Below are positions 1 through 10,213 of a stretch of 64,000 nucleotides of DNA, in pieces. The stretch comes from Coriaria nepalensis. Its lineage: Eukaryota > Streptophyta > Magnoliopsida > Cucurbitales > Coriariaceae. The position numbers and the translations under genes are program-made. The stretch is taken from positions 33,945,501-34,009,500 of the forward strand of contig CP114481.1 of assembly GCA_027186245.1 (NCBI GenBank), given 5' to 3'. How positions within the stretch are numbered: the first letter of the stretch is position 1; each line of letters starts with the position of its first letter. The notes under the pieces were generated by a model that had not been told where the DNA came from, made no database searches, and saw only the letters and a program-made list of their open reading frames with translations.

Positions 1-4
1 TCAA

Positions 5-11
5 TGAGTCA
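5..11. promoter_or_regulatory. AP-1/Gcn4-type bZIP palindrome TGAGTCA (one per monomer)
   Basis: TGAGTCA is seen here and again at 147-153, and at the same place in most of the units. With flanks it reads AATGAGTCATT, an 11-bp palindrome around a central G, which contains the ATGA(C/G)TCAT form bound by Gcn4 and Jun/Fos-type bZIP proteins. The sequence match is direct; binding in vivo is not shown and the match may be incidental to satellite evolution. Units with a broken site are a minority (TGAGTTA near 49,440, TGAGTCC near 5,260, TGATTCA near 711, TAAGTCA near 41,355). Confidence 0.5.
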
Positions 12-47
12 TTTCAAGTCAATAACTTATTTCAAAGCAAGTCGAAC

Positions 48-53
48 GAATTC
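48..53. other. EcoRI site GAATTC, present in most monomers
   Basis: GAATTC lies at monomer position 48-53 in most units, so EcoRI would cut the array into a ladder of about 142 bp. Classes reading GAATTTTATTT or ACAAATTC have lost the site and would give dimers or larger steps. Other variant-specific sites are CGATCG (for example 7,421) and TTCGAA (for example 34,289). A 142-bp EcoRI satellite is what I recall for Tenebrio molitor. Confidence 0.95.
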
Positions 54-137
54 TATTTTTGCACTACAAACACAAGTTTTTTGCATAACTTGCAAATTTT
101 CAATGCAAGGAAAGTGTGCATTCGTTTAACCTTAAAA

Positions 138-159
138 TCATTTCAATGAGTCATTTCAA
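138..159. repeat. 9-bp direct repeat pair TCATTTCAA with 13-bp period at the unit boundary
   Basis: TCATTTCAA occurs at 138-146 and again at 151-159, separated by TGAG, and this pair recurs at nearly every monomer junction. A related ATTTCAA follows 18 bp later. The pair suggests that the monomer partly grew from shorter repeats, and it is the likely substrate of the 13-bp deletion seen near 22,820. Confidence 0.85.
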
Positions 160-283
160 GTCAATAACTTATTTCAAAGCAAGTCGAACGAATTCAATTT
201 TTGCAGTACAAACAGAAGTTTTGTGCATAACTTGCAAATGATCAATGCAAGGAAAGTGTGCATTCGTTTAACTTAAAATCATT
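143..283. repeat. Representative 141-bp monomer (length variant)
   Basis: This unit lacks one C in the TAACCTT segment, giving 141 bp. The 141-bp class is frequent through the window and is tied to particular variants (for example those with TTTATGC or with AATGACTTATTT). As 141 is divisible by three, runs containing such units keep reading frame from unit to unit, which creates the illusion of small open reading frames. Confidence 0.95.
232..250. other. Imperfect dyad TTGCA-AATGATCAA-TGCAA
   Basis: Arms TTGCA and TGCAA flank a TGATCA core (also a BclI site). Apart from the base or two between the left arm and the core, the 19 bp is close to a perfect palindrome. It is present in most units at monomer positions 90-108. 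Dyads in satellites without CENP-B boxes have been proposed to form cruciform-like structures at centromeres; whether this one does is inference. Confidence 0.6.
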
Positions 284-419
284 TCAATAAGTCATTTCAA
301 ATCAATAATTTATTTCAAAGCAAGTCGAACGAATTCAATTTTTGCAGTACAAACAGAAGTTTTGTGCATAACTTGCAAATGATCAATGCAAGGAAAGTGT
401 GCATTCGTTTAACCTTAAA

Positions 420-986
420 ATCATTTCAATGAGTCATTTCAAGTCAATAACTTATTTCAAAGCAAGTCGAACGAATTCTATTTTTTCACTACAAACAGAA
501 GTTTTTTGCATAACTTGCAAATGATTTATGCAAGGAAAGTGTGCATTCGTTTAACTTAAAATCATTTCAATGAGTCATTTCAAGTCAATAAGTTATTTCT
601 AACCAAGTCGAACGAATTCAATTTTTGCACTACAAACACAAGTTTTGTGCGTAACTTGCAAATGATCATTGCAAGGAAAGTGTGCATTCGTTTAACCTTA
701 AAATCATTTCAGTGATTCATTTCAAGCCAATAACTTATTTCAAAGCAAGTCGAACGAATTCTATTTTTGCACTACAAACACAAGTTTTGTGCATAACTTG
801 CAAGTGATCAATGCAAGGAAAGTGTGCATTCGTTTAACCTTAAAATCATTTCAATGAGTCATTTCAATTCAATAACTTATTCCAAAGCAAGTCGAACGAA
901 TTCAATTTTTGCACTACAAACACAAGTTTTGTGCATAACTTGCAAATGATCAATGCAAGGAAAGTGTGCATTCGTTTAACCTTAAA
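420..986. repeat. 567-bp 4-mer duplication, copy 1
   Basis: Four units here match the next 567 bp almost base for base. Shared marks are GATTTATG at about 523 and 1,090, CAGTGATTCAT/GAGTGATTCAT at 711 and 1,278, and CAATTCAATAACTTATTCC near 865 and 1,432. The one substitution noted inside is ATTTCAGTG versus ATTTGAGTG. Confidence 0.88.
656..674. other. Stronger dyad variant with CATT core
   Basis: Here the core reads ATGATCAT between TTGCA(A) and TGCAA, so removing a single A would give a perfect 18-bp palindrome. Units with ATCATTGC occur in many places, often with ACTTCCAAATG instead of ACTTGCAAATG, which shortens the left arm again. Confidence 0.55.
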
Positions 987-1553
987 ATCATTTCAATGAG
1001 TCATTTCAAGTCAATAACTTATTTCAAAGCAAGTCGAACGAATTCTATTTTTTCACTACAAACAGAAGTTTTTTGCATAACTTGCAAATGATTTATGCAA
1101 GGAAAGTGTGCATTCGTTTAACTTAAAATCATTTCAATGAGTCATTTCAAGTCAATAAGTTATTTCTAACCAAGTCGAACGAATTCAATTTTTGCACTAC
1201 AAACACAAGTTTTGTGCGTAACTTGCAAATGATCATTGCAAGGAAAGTGTGCATTCGTTTAACCTTAAAATCATTTGAGTGATTCATTTCAAGCCAATAA
1301 CTTATTTCAAAGCAAGTCGAACGAATTCTATTTTTGCACTACAAACACAAGTTTTGTGCATAACTTGCAAGTGATCAATGCAAGGAAAGTGTGCATTCGT
1401 TTAACCTTAAAATCATTTCAATGAGTCATTTCAATTCAATAACTTATTCCAAAGCAAGTCGAACGAATTCAATTTTTGCACTACAAACACAAGTTTTGTG
1501 CATAACTTGCAAATGATCAATGCAAGTAAAGTGTGCATTCGTTTAACCTTAAA
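987..1553. repeat. 567-bp 4-mer duplication, copy 2
   Basis: Second member of the tandem pair, directly adjoining copy 1. It ends where GGAAAG becomes GTAAAG near 1,528 and the next unit no longer follows the copy-1 order. The direct adjacency and near identity indicate a recent four-unit unequal exchange. Confidence 0.88.
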
Positions 1554-3030
1554 ATCATTTCAATGAGTCATTTCAAGTCAATAACTTATTTCAAAGCAAG
1601 TCGAACGAATTCAATTTTTGCACTACAAACACAAGTTTTGTGCATAACTTGCAAATGATCAATGCAAGAAAAGTGTGCATTCGTTTAACCTTAATATCGT
1701 TTCAATGAGTCATTGCAAGTCAATAACTTATTTCAAAGCAAGTCGAATGAATTCAATTTTTGCATTACAAACAGAAGTTTTGTGCATAACTTGCAAATGA
1801 TCAATGCAAGGAAAGTGTGCATTCGTTTAACCTTAAAATCATTTCAATGAGTCATTTCAAGTCAATAACTTATTTCAAAGCAAGTCGAACGAATTCTATT
1901 TTCGCACTACAAACAGAAGTTTTTTGCATAACTTGCAAATTATCAATGCAAGGAAAGTGTGCATTCGTTTAACCTTAAAATCATTTCAATGAGTCATTTC
2001 AAGTCAATAACTTATTTCAAAGCAAGTCGAACGAATTCAATTTTTGCACTACAAACACAAGTTTTGTGCATAACTTCCAAATGATCATTGCAAGGAAAGT
2101 GTGCATTCGTTTAACCTTAAAATCATTTCAATGAGTCATTTCAAGTCAATAACTTATTTCAAAGCAAGGCGATCGAATTTTATTTTTGCACTACAAACAG
2201 AAGTTTTGTGGATAACTTGCAAATGATCAATGCAAGGAAAGTGTGCATTCGTTTAACCTTAAAATCATTTCAATGAGTCATTTCAAGTCAATAAGTTATT
2301 TCTAACCAGGTCGAACGAATTTTATTTTTGCACTACAAACAGAAGTTTTGTGCATAACTTGCAAATGATCAATGCAAGGAAAGTGTGCATTCGTTTAACC
2401 TTAAAATCATTTCAATGAGTCATTTCAAGTCAATAACTTATTTCAAAGCAAGTCGAACGAATTCAATTTTTGCACTACAAACACAAGTTTTGTGCATAAC
2501 TTGCAAATGATCATTGCAAGGAATGTGTGCACTCGTTTAACCTTCAAATCATTTCAATGAGTCATTTCAAGTCAATAAGTTATTTCTAACCAGGTCGAAC
2601 GAATTTTATTTTTGCACTACAAACAGAAGTTTTGTGCATAACTTGCAAATGATCAATGCAAGGAAAGTGTGCATTCGTTTAACCTTAAAATCATTTCAAT
2701 GAGTCATTTCAAGTCAATAACTTATTTCAAAGCAAGTCGAACGAATTCAATTTTTGCAGTACAAACAGAAGTTTTGTGCATAACTTGCAAATGATCATTG
2801 CAAGGAATGTGTGCACTCGTTTAACCTTCAAATCATTTCAATGAGTCATTCCAAGTCAATAAGTTATTTCTAACCAGGTCGAACGAATTTTATTTTTGCA
2901 GTACAAACAGAAGTTTTGTGAATAACTTGCAAATGATCAATGCAAGGAAAGTGTGCATTCGTTTAACCTTAAAATCATTTCAATGAGTCATTTCAAGTCA
3001 ATAACTTATTTCAAAGCAAGTCGAACGAAT

Positions 3031-3052
3031 TCAATTTTTTAAAGGGACAAAC
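3031..3052. other. Focal scrambled segment inside one monomer
   Basis: Where units normally read TTTTTGCAGTACAAAC, this one reads TTTTTTAAAGGGACAAAC. The change replaces a short core and adds 2 bp, unlike the single-base differences that separate other variants. I saw no second copy in the window, so it is private to this unit. It could be a small templated repair event or a sequencing or assembly error. Confidence 0.7.
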
Positions 3053-3559
3053 AGAAGTTTTGTGCATAACTTGCAAATGATCAATGCAAGGAAAGTGTGC
3101 ATTCGTTTAACCTTAAAATCATTTCAATGAGTCATTTCAAGTGAATAACTTATTTGAAAGCAAGTCGAACGAATTCAATTTTTGCACTACAAACACAAGT
3201 TTTGTGCATAACTTGCAAATGATCATTGCAAGGAATGTGTGCACTCGTTTAACCTTCAAATCATTTCAATGAGTCATTTCAAGTCAATAAGTTATTTCTA
3301 ACCAGGTCGAACGAATTTTATTTTTGCACTACAAACAGAAGTTTTGTGCATAACTTGCAAATGATCAATGCAAGGAAAGTGTGCATTCGTTTAACCTTAA
3401 AATCATTTCAATGAGTCATTTCAAGTCAATAACTTATTTCAAAGCAAGTCGAACGAATTCAATTTTTGCACTACAAACACAAGTTTTGTGCATAACTTGC
3501 AAATGATCAATGCAAGGAAAGTGTGCATTCGTTTAACCTTAAAATCATTTCAATGAGTC

Positions 3560-4255
3560 ATTTCAAGTCAATAACTTATTTCAAAGCAAGTCGAACGAAT
3601 TCAATTTTTGCACCACAAACACAAGTTTTGTGCATAACTTCCAAATGATCATTGCAAGGAAAGTGTGCATTCGTTTAACCTTAAAATTATTTCAATGAGT
3701 CATTTCAAGTCAATAACTTATTTCAAAGCAAGTCGAACGAATTCAATTTTTGCACTACAGACACAAGTTTTGTGCATAACTTGCAAATGCTCAATGCAAG
3801 GAAAGTGTGCACTCGTTTAACCTTCAAATCATTTCAATGAGTCATTTCAAGTGAATAACTTATTTCAAAGCAAGTCGAACGAATTCAATTTTTGCACTAC
3901 AAACACAAGTTTTGTGCATAACTTCCAAATGATCATTGCAAGGAATGTGTGCACTCGTTTAACCTTCAAATCATTTCAATGAGTCATTTCAAGTCAATAA
4001 GTTATTTCTAACCAGGTCAAACGAATTTTATTTTTGCACTACAAGCAGATGTTTTGTGCATAACTTGCAAATGATCAATGCAAGGAAAGTGTGCATTCGT
4101 TTAACCTTAAAATCATTTCAATGAGTCATTTCAAGTCAATAAGTTATTTCAAAGAAAGTCGAACGAATTCAATTTTTGCACTACAAACACAAGTTTTGTG
4201 CATAACTTGCAAATGATCAATGCAAGGAAAGTGTGCATTCGTTTAACCTTAAAAT
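3560..4255. repeat. Dispersed five-unit block, copy 1
   Basis: The block is marked by GCACCACAAAC, TTCCAAATGATCATT, TTAAAATTATTTC, CTACAGACACAAG and AAATGCTCAATG in the same order as in two later blocks near 6.54 and 13.91 kb. The CTACAGAC mark lies at 3,755, 6,732 and 14,104, giving offsets of 2,977 and 7,372 bp. This copy has private changes such as GGTCAAACG (about 4,016) and CAAGCAGATG (about 4,043). Confidence 0.8.
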
Positions 4256-4299
4256 CATTTCACTGAGTCATTTCAAGTCAATAACTTATTTCAAAGCAA

Positions 4300-6380
4300 G
4301 TCGAACGAATTCTATTTTTTCACTACAAACAGAAGTTTTTTGCATAACTTGCAAATGATCAATGCAAGGAAAGTGTGCATTCGTTTAACCTTTAAATCAT
4401 TTCAATGACTCATTTCAAGTCAATAACTTATTTCAAAGCAAGTCGAACGAATTCTATTTTTGCAGTACAAACAGAAGTTTTTTGCATAACTTGCAAATGA
4501 TCAATGCAAGGAAAGTGTGCATTCGTTTAACTTAAAATCATTTCAATGAGTCATTTCAAGTCAATGACTTATTTCAAAGTAAGTTGAACAAATTCGATTT
4601 TTTCACTACAAACACAAGTTTTGTGCATAACTTGCAAATGATCAATGCAAGGAAAGTGTGCATTCGTTTAACCTTAAAATCATTTCAATGAGTCATTTCA
4701 AGTCAATAAATTATTTCAAAGCAAGTCGAACGAATTCAATTTTTGCAGTACAAACAGAAGTTTTGTGCATAACTTGCAAATGATCAATGCAAGGAAAGTG
4801 TGCATTCGTTTAACCTTTAAATCATTTCAATGACTCATTTCAAGTCAATAACTTATTTCAAAGCAAGTCGAACGAATTCAATTTTTGCAGTACAAACACA
4901 AGTTTTGTGCATAACTTGCAAATGATCAATGCAAGGAAAGTGTGCATTCGTTTAACCTTAAAATCATTTCAATGAGTCATTTCAAGTCAATAACTTATTT
5001 CAAAGCAAGTCGAACGAATTCAATTTTTGCAGTACAAACAGAAGTTTTGGGCATAACTTGCAAATGATCAATGCAAGGAAAGTGTGCATTCGTTTAACCT
5101 TAAAATCATTTCAATGAGTCATTTCAAGTCAATAACTTATTTCAAAGCAAGTCGAACGAATTCTATTTTTTCACTACAAACAGAAGTTTTTTGCATAACT
5201 TGCAACTGATTTATGCAAGGAAAGTGTGCATTCGTTTAACATAAAATCATTTCAATGAGTCCTTTAAAGTCAATGACTTATTTCAAAGCAAGTTGAACGA
5301 ATTCTATTTTTAAACTACAAACACAAGTTTTGTGCATAACTTGCAAATGATCAATGCAAGGAAAGTGTGCATTCGTTTAACTTAAAATCATTTCAATGAG
5401 TCATTTGAAGTCAATAAGTTATTTCTAACCAAGTCGAACGAATTCAATTTTTGCACTACAAACACAAGTTTTGTGCATAACTTGCAAATGATCAATGCAA
5501 GGAAAGTGTGCATTCGTTTAACTTAAAATCATTTCAATGAGTCATTTGAAGTCAATAAGTTATTTCTAACCAAGTCGAACGAATTCAATTTTTGCACTAC
5601 AAACACAAGTTTTGTGCATAACTTGCAAATGAAAATTGGAAGGAAAGTGTGCATTCGTTTAACCTTAAAATCATTTCAATGAGTCATTTCAAGTCAATAA
5701 CTTATTTCAAAGCAAGTCGATCGAATTTTATTTTTGCACTACAAACAGAAGTTTTGTGGATAACTTGCAAATGATCAATGCAAGGAAAGTGTGCATTCGT
5801 TTAACCTTAAAATCATTTCAATGAGTCATTTCAAGTCAATAACTTATTTCAAAGCAAGTCGAACGAATTCAATTTTTGCAGTACAAACAGAAGTTTTGTG
5901 CATAACTTGCAAATGATCAATGCAAGGAAAGTGTGCATTCGTTTAACTTAAAATCATTTCAATGAGTCATTTGAAGTCAATAAGTTATTTCTAACCAAGT
6001 CGAACGAATTCAATTTTTGCACTACAAACACAAGTTTTGTGCATAACTTGCAAATGAAAATTGGAAGGAAAGTGTGCATTCGTTTAACATTAAAATCATT
6101 TCAATGAGTCATTTCAAGTCAATAACTTATTTCAAAGCAAGTCGAACGAATTCAATTTTTGCACCACAAACACAAGTTTTGTGCATAACTTCCAAATGAT
6201 CATTGCAAGGAAAGTGTGCATTCGTTTAACCTTAAAATCATTTCAATGAGTCATTTCAAGTCAATAACTTATTTCAAAGCAAGTCGAACGAATTCAATTT
6301 TTGCACTACAAACACAAGTTTTGTGCATAACTTGCAAATGATCAATGCAAGGAAAGTGTGCATTCGTTTAACCTTAAAAT
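4300..6380. repeat. Satellite zone 3: mixed variants
   Basis: About 15 units. It holds CTTTAAATC/TGACTCA units (4.38-4.85 kb), an AAGTAAGTTGAACAAATTCG unit near 4,580, the cassette TTTATGC unit, then AATGACTTATTT unit, then TAAGTTATTTCTAACC unit (about 5.1-5.5 kb), and two GAAAATTGGAAGG units at 5,631 and near 6,056. No non-satellite sequence is visible. Confidence 0.85.
4406..4412. promoter_or_regulatory. bZIP site variant TGACTCA
   Basis: In one variant class, usually with a CTTTAAATC segment just before it, the centre of the palindrome is C instead of G. TGACTCA is the reverse complement of TGAGTCA, so the site is kept although the base has changed. Further examples lie near 4,831, 18,436, 21,691 and 24,652. 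This is the most frequent change I saw inside the 7-bp site. Confidence 0.5.
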
Positions 6381-8560
6381 CATTTCAATGAGTCATTTCA
6401 AGTCAATAACTTATTTCAAAGCAAGTTGAACGAATTCTATTTTTAAACTACAAACACAAGTTTTGTGCATAACTTGCAAATGATCAATGCAAGGAAAGTG
6501 TGCATTCGTTTAACATTAAAATCATTTCAATGAGTCATTTCAAGTCAATAACTTATTTCAAAGCAAGTCGAACGAATTCAATTTTTGCACCACAAACACA
6601 AGTTTTGTGCATAACTTCCAAATGATCATTGCAAGGAAAGTGTGCATTCGTTTAACCTTAAAATTATTTCAATGAGTCATTTCAAGTCAATAACTTATTT
6701 CAAAGCAAGTCGAACGAATTCAATTTTTGCACTACAGACACAAGTTTTGTGCATAACTTGCAAATGCTCAATGCAAGGAAAGTGTGCACTCGTTTAACCT
6801 TCAAATCATTTCAATGAGTCATTTCAAGTGAATAACTTATTTCAAAGCAAGTCGAACGAATTCAATTTTTGCACTACAAACACAAGTTTTGTGCATAACT
6901 TCCAAATGATCATTGCAAGGAATGTGTGCACTCGTTTAACCTTCAAATCATTTCAATGAGTCATTTCAAGTCAATAAGTTATTTCTAACCAGGTCGAACG
7001 AATTTTATTTTTGCACTACAAACAGAAGTTTTTTGCATAACTTGCAAATGATCAATGCAAGGAAAGTGTGCATTCGTTTAACCTTAAAATCATTTCAATG
7101 AGTCATTTCAAGTCAATAAGTTATTTCAAAGCAAGTCGAACGAATTCAATTTTTGCACTACAAACACAAGTTTTGTGCATAACTTGCAAATGATCAATGC
7201 AAGGAAAGTGTGCATTCGTTTAACCTTAAAATCATTTCAATGAGTCATTTCAAGTCAATAACTTATTTCAAAGCAAGTCGAACGAATTCAATTTTTGCAC
7301 CACAAACACAAGTTTTGTGCATAACTTCCAAATGATCATTGCAAGGAAAGTGTGCATTCGTTTAACCTTAAAATAATTTCAATGAGTCATTTCAAGTCAA
7401 TAACTTATTTCAAAGCAAGTCGATCGAATTTTATTTTTGCACTACAAACAGAAGTTTTGTGCATAACTTGCAAATGATCAATGCAAGGAAAGTGTGCATT
7501 CGTTTAACCTTAAAATCATTTCAATGAGTCATTTCAAGTCAATAACTTATTTCAAAGCAAGTCGAACGAATTCAATTTTTGCAGTACAAACAGAAGTTTT
7601 GTGCATAACTTGCAAATGATCAATGCAAGGAAAGTGTGCATTCGTTTAACCTTAAAATCATTTCAATGAGTCATTTGAAGTCAATAACTTATTTCAAAGC
7701 AAGTCGAACGAATTCTATTTTTTCACTACAAACAGAAGTTTTTTCCATAACTTGCAAATGATTTATGCAAGGAAAGTGTGCATTCGTTTAACTTAAAATC
7801 ATTTCAATGAGTCATTTCAAGTCAATGACTTATTTCAAAGCAAGTTGAACGAATTTAATTTTTAAACTACAAACACAAGTTTTGTGCATAACTTGCAAAT
7901 GATCAATGCAAGGAAAGTGTGCATTCGTTTAACTTAAAATCATTTCAATGAGTCATTTGAAGTCAATAAGTTATTTCTAACCAAGTCGAACGAATTCAAT
8001 TTTTGCACTGCAAACACAAGTTTTGTGCATAACTTGCAAATGAAAATTGGAAGGAAAGTGTGCATTCGTTTAACCTTAAAATCATTTCAGTGAGTCATTT
8101 CAAGTCAATAACTTATTTCAAAGCAAGTCGAACGAATTCTATTTTCGCACTACAAACAGAAGTTTTTTGCATAACTTGCAAATTATCAATGCAAGGAAAG
8201 TGTGCATTCGTTTAACCTTAAAATCATTTCAATGAGTCATTTCAAGTCAATAACTTATTTCAAAGCAAGTCGAACGAATTCAATTTTTGCACTACAAACA
8301 GAAGTTTTGTGCATAACTTGCAAATGATCAATGCAAGGAAAGTGTGCACTCGTTTAACCTTCAAATCATTTCAATGAGTCATTTCAAGTTAATAACTTAT
8401 TTCACAGCAAGTCGAACGAATTCAATTTTTGCAGTACAAACAGAAGTTTTGTGCATAACTTGCAAATGATCAATGCAAGGAAAGTGTGCATTCGTTTAAC
8501 CTTAAAATCATTTCAATGAGTCATTTCAAGTCAATAACTTATTTCAAAGCAAGTCGAACG
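6380..8560. repeat. Segment duplicated 7,372 bp downstream, copy 1
   Basis: The unit order from the AAGTTGAACG unit near 6,430 to about 8,560 reappears at about 13,750-15,940. Paired marks at a constant 7,372-bp offset are CTACAGAC (6,732/14,104), CGATCG (7,421/14,793) and GAAAATTGG (8,042/15,414). It includes the second copy of the dispersed five-unit block. Confidence 0.8.
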
Positions 8561-8796
8561 AATTCAATTTTTGCACTACAAACAGAAGTTTTGTGCATAA
8601 CTTGCAAATGATCAATGCAAGGAAAGTGTGCACTCGTTTAACCTTCAAATCATTTCAATGAGTCATTTCAAGTTAATAACTTATTTCACAGCAAGTCGAA
8701 CGAATTCAATTTTTGCAGTACAAACAGAAGTTTTGTGCATAACTTGCAAATGATCAATGCAAGGAAAGTGTGCATTCGTTTAACCTTAAAATAATT
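7379..8796. repeat. 10-mer higher-order repeat, unit 1 (1,418 bp)
   Basis: Ten monomers in the order: CGATCG/GAATTTTATTT unit; CAGTAC unit; TTTATGC unit; AATGACTTATTT/TTTAAACTAC unit; TAAGTTATTTCTAACC/GAAAATTGG unit; TTTTCGCAC/AATTATCAATG unit; then GTGCACTCG unit and TTTCACAGC unit, twice. This first copy is 1 bp longer than the next two, because they lack one base in ATCATTTCAATG. Confidence 0.88.
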
Positions 8797-10213
8797 TCAA
8801 TGAGTCATTTCAAGTCAATAACTTATTTCAAAGCAAGTCGATCGAATTTTATTTTTGCACTACAAACAGAAGTTTTGTGCATAACTTGCAAATGATCAAT
8901 GCAAGGAAAGTGTGCATTCGTTTAACCTTAAAATCATTTAATGAGTCATTTCAAGTCAATAACTTATTTCAAAGCAAGTCGAACGAATTCAATTTTTGCA
9001 GTACAAACAGAAGTTTTGTGCATAACTTGCAAATGATCAATGCAAGGAAAGTGTGCATTCGTTTAACCTTAAAATCATTTCAATGAGTCATTTGAAGTCA
9101 ATAACTTATTTCAAAGCAAGTCGAACGAATTCTATTTTTTCACTACAAACAGAAGTTTTTTCCATAACTTGCAAATGATTTATGCAAGGAAAGTGTGCAT
9201 TCGTTTAACTTAAAATCATTTCAATGAGTCATTTCAAGTCAATGACTTATTTCAAAGCAAGTTGAACGAATTTAATTTTTAAACTACAAACACAAGTTTT
9301 GTGCATAACTTGCAAATGATCAATGCAAGGAAAGTGTGCATTCGTTTAACTTAAAATCATTTCAATGAGTCATTTGAAGTCAATAAGTTATTTCTAACCA
9401 AGTCGAACGAATTCAATTTTTGCACTGCAAACACAAGTTTTGTGCATAACTTGCAAATGAAAATTGGAAGGAAAGTGTGCATTCGTTTAACCTTAAAATC
9501 ATTTCAGTGAGTCATTTCAAGTCAATAACTTATTTCAAAGCAAGTCGAACGAATTCTATTTTCGCACTACAAACAGAAGTTTTTTGCATAACTTGCAAAT
9601 TATCAATGCAAGGAAAGTGTGCATTCGTTTAACCTTAAAATCATTTCAATGAGTCATTTCAAGTCAATAACTTATTTCAAAGCAAGTCGAACGAATTCAA
9701 TTTTTGCACTACAAACAGAAGTTTTGTGCATAACTTGCAAATGATCAATGCAAGGAAAGTGTGCACTCGTTTAACCTTCAAATCATTTCAATGAGTCATT
9801 TCAAGTTAATAACTTATTTCACAGCAAGTCGAACGAATTCAATTTTTGCAGTACAAACAGAAGTTTTGTGCATAACTTGCAAATGATCAATGCAAGGAAA
9901 GTGTGCATTCGTTTAACCTTAAAATCATTTCAATGAGTCATTTCAAGTCAATAACTTATTTCAAAGCAAGTCGAACGAATTCAATTTTTGCACTACAAAC
10001 AGAAGTTTTGTGCATAACTTGCAAATGATCAATGCAAGGAAAGTGTGCACTCGTTTAACCTTCAAATCATTTCAATGAGTCATTTCAAGTTAATAACTTA
10101 TTTCACAGCAAGTCGAACGAATTCAATTTTTGCAGTACAAACAGAAGTTTTGTGCATAACTTGCAAATGATCAATGCAAGGAAAGTGTGCATTCGTTTAA
10201 CCTTAAAATAATT
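8797..10213. repeat. 10-mer higher-order repeat, unit 2 (1,417 bp)
   Basis: Follows unit 1 directly with the same ten-monomer order. It carries a 1-bp deletion near 8,939 (CATTTAATG for CATTTCAATG) that unit 3 shares, so units 2 and 3 are more closely related to each other than to unit 1. Confidence 0.9.

Larger units (their letters stand above)
1..142. repeat. Representative 142-bp monomer
   Basis: This unit shows the standard layout: bZIP-type palindrome at 5-11, ATTTCAA boxes at 11-17 and 29-35 (a third straddles the unit boundary), EcoRI site at 48-53, T-tracts at 56-60 and 77-82, TTGCA/TGCAA arms at 90-94 and 104-108, and a stretch at 105-130 that changes little between units. This copy is atypical at 97-100, where TTTT replaces the usual TGAT, so its central TGATCA is missing. 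The start is arbitrary, because the array is continuous and any phase is valid. Confidence 0.95.
1..2200. repeat. Satellite zone 1: mixed monomer variants
   Basis: About 15 units of mixed type with one clear 4-mer duplication (listed separately). Variants differ mainly in CACTAC versus CAGTAC, CACAAG versus CAGAAG, TTTTGTGC versus TTTTTTGC, and TAACTT length changes. Nothing other than satellite is visible. Confidence 0.9.
2200..4300. repeat. Satellite zone 2: dimer pattern with TAACCAGG units
   Basis: Units carrying TAACCAGGTCG plus GAATTTTATTT alternate with units carrying GAATTC plus GTGCACTCG and CTTCAAATC. TAACCAGG occurs at 2,303, 2,587 and 2,871, exactly 284 bp apart, so a two-monomer higher-order unit is repeated three times. 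The next occurrence is at 3,299, 428 bp on (three units plus the 2-bp insertion near 3,040). From about 3,560 a different five-unit block starts. Confidence 0.8.

Noticed and set aside
71..83. Small hairpin CACAA-GTT-TTGTG as a possible terminator or ncRNA stem
   Set aside because: Five-base stem with a three-base loop, disrupted in the many CAGAAG and TTTTTTGC classes, and no adjacent gene. Not supportable as a terminator or RNA gene.
121..135. CENP-B-box-like sequence (TTCG, four bases, A)
   Set aside because: The first half of the motif (TTCGTTTAA) fits the essential positions, but the required CGGG is TTAA in all units inspected. Not a CENP-B box.
232..239. Octamer/C-EBP-like element (TTGCAAAT)
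   Set aside because: Differs from the octamer ATGCAAAT at one base and is a short A+T-rich match expected by chance. No supporting promoter features.
4705..4712. AATAAA polyadenylation-like signals in units reading CAATAAATT
   Set aside because: A single-base variant of CAATAACTT; no transcript or gene precedes it, and it recurs with the satellite duplications.
8877..9086. 69-codon open frame, identical at 8,877 and 10,294
   Set aside because: It spans one and a half monomers, starts at GTG, and exists only because a 1-bp deletion (141-bp unit) restores frame and skips a stop. There is no ribosome-binding or splice context, and the product is the satellite translated. It recurs with the higher-order unit, not with a gene.
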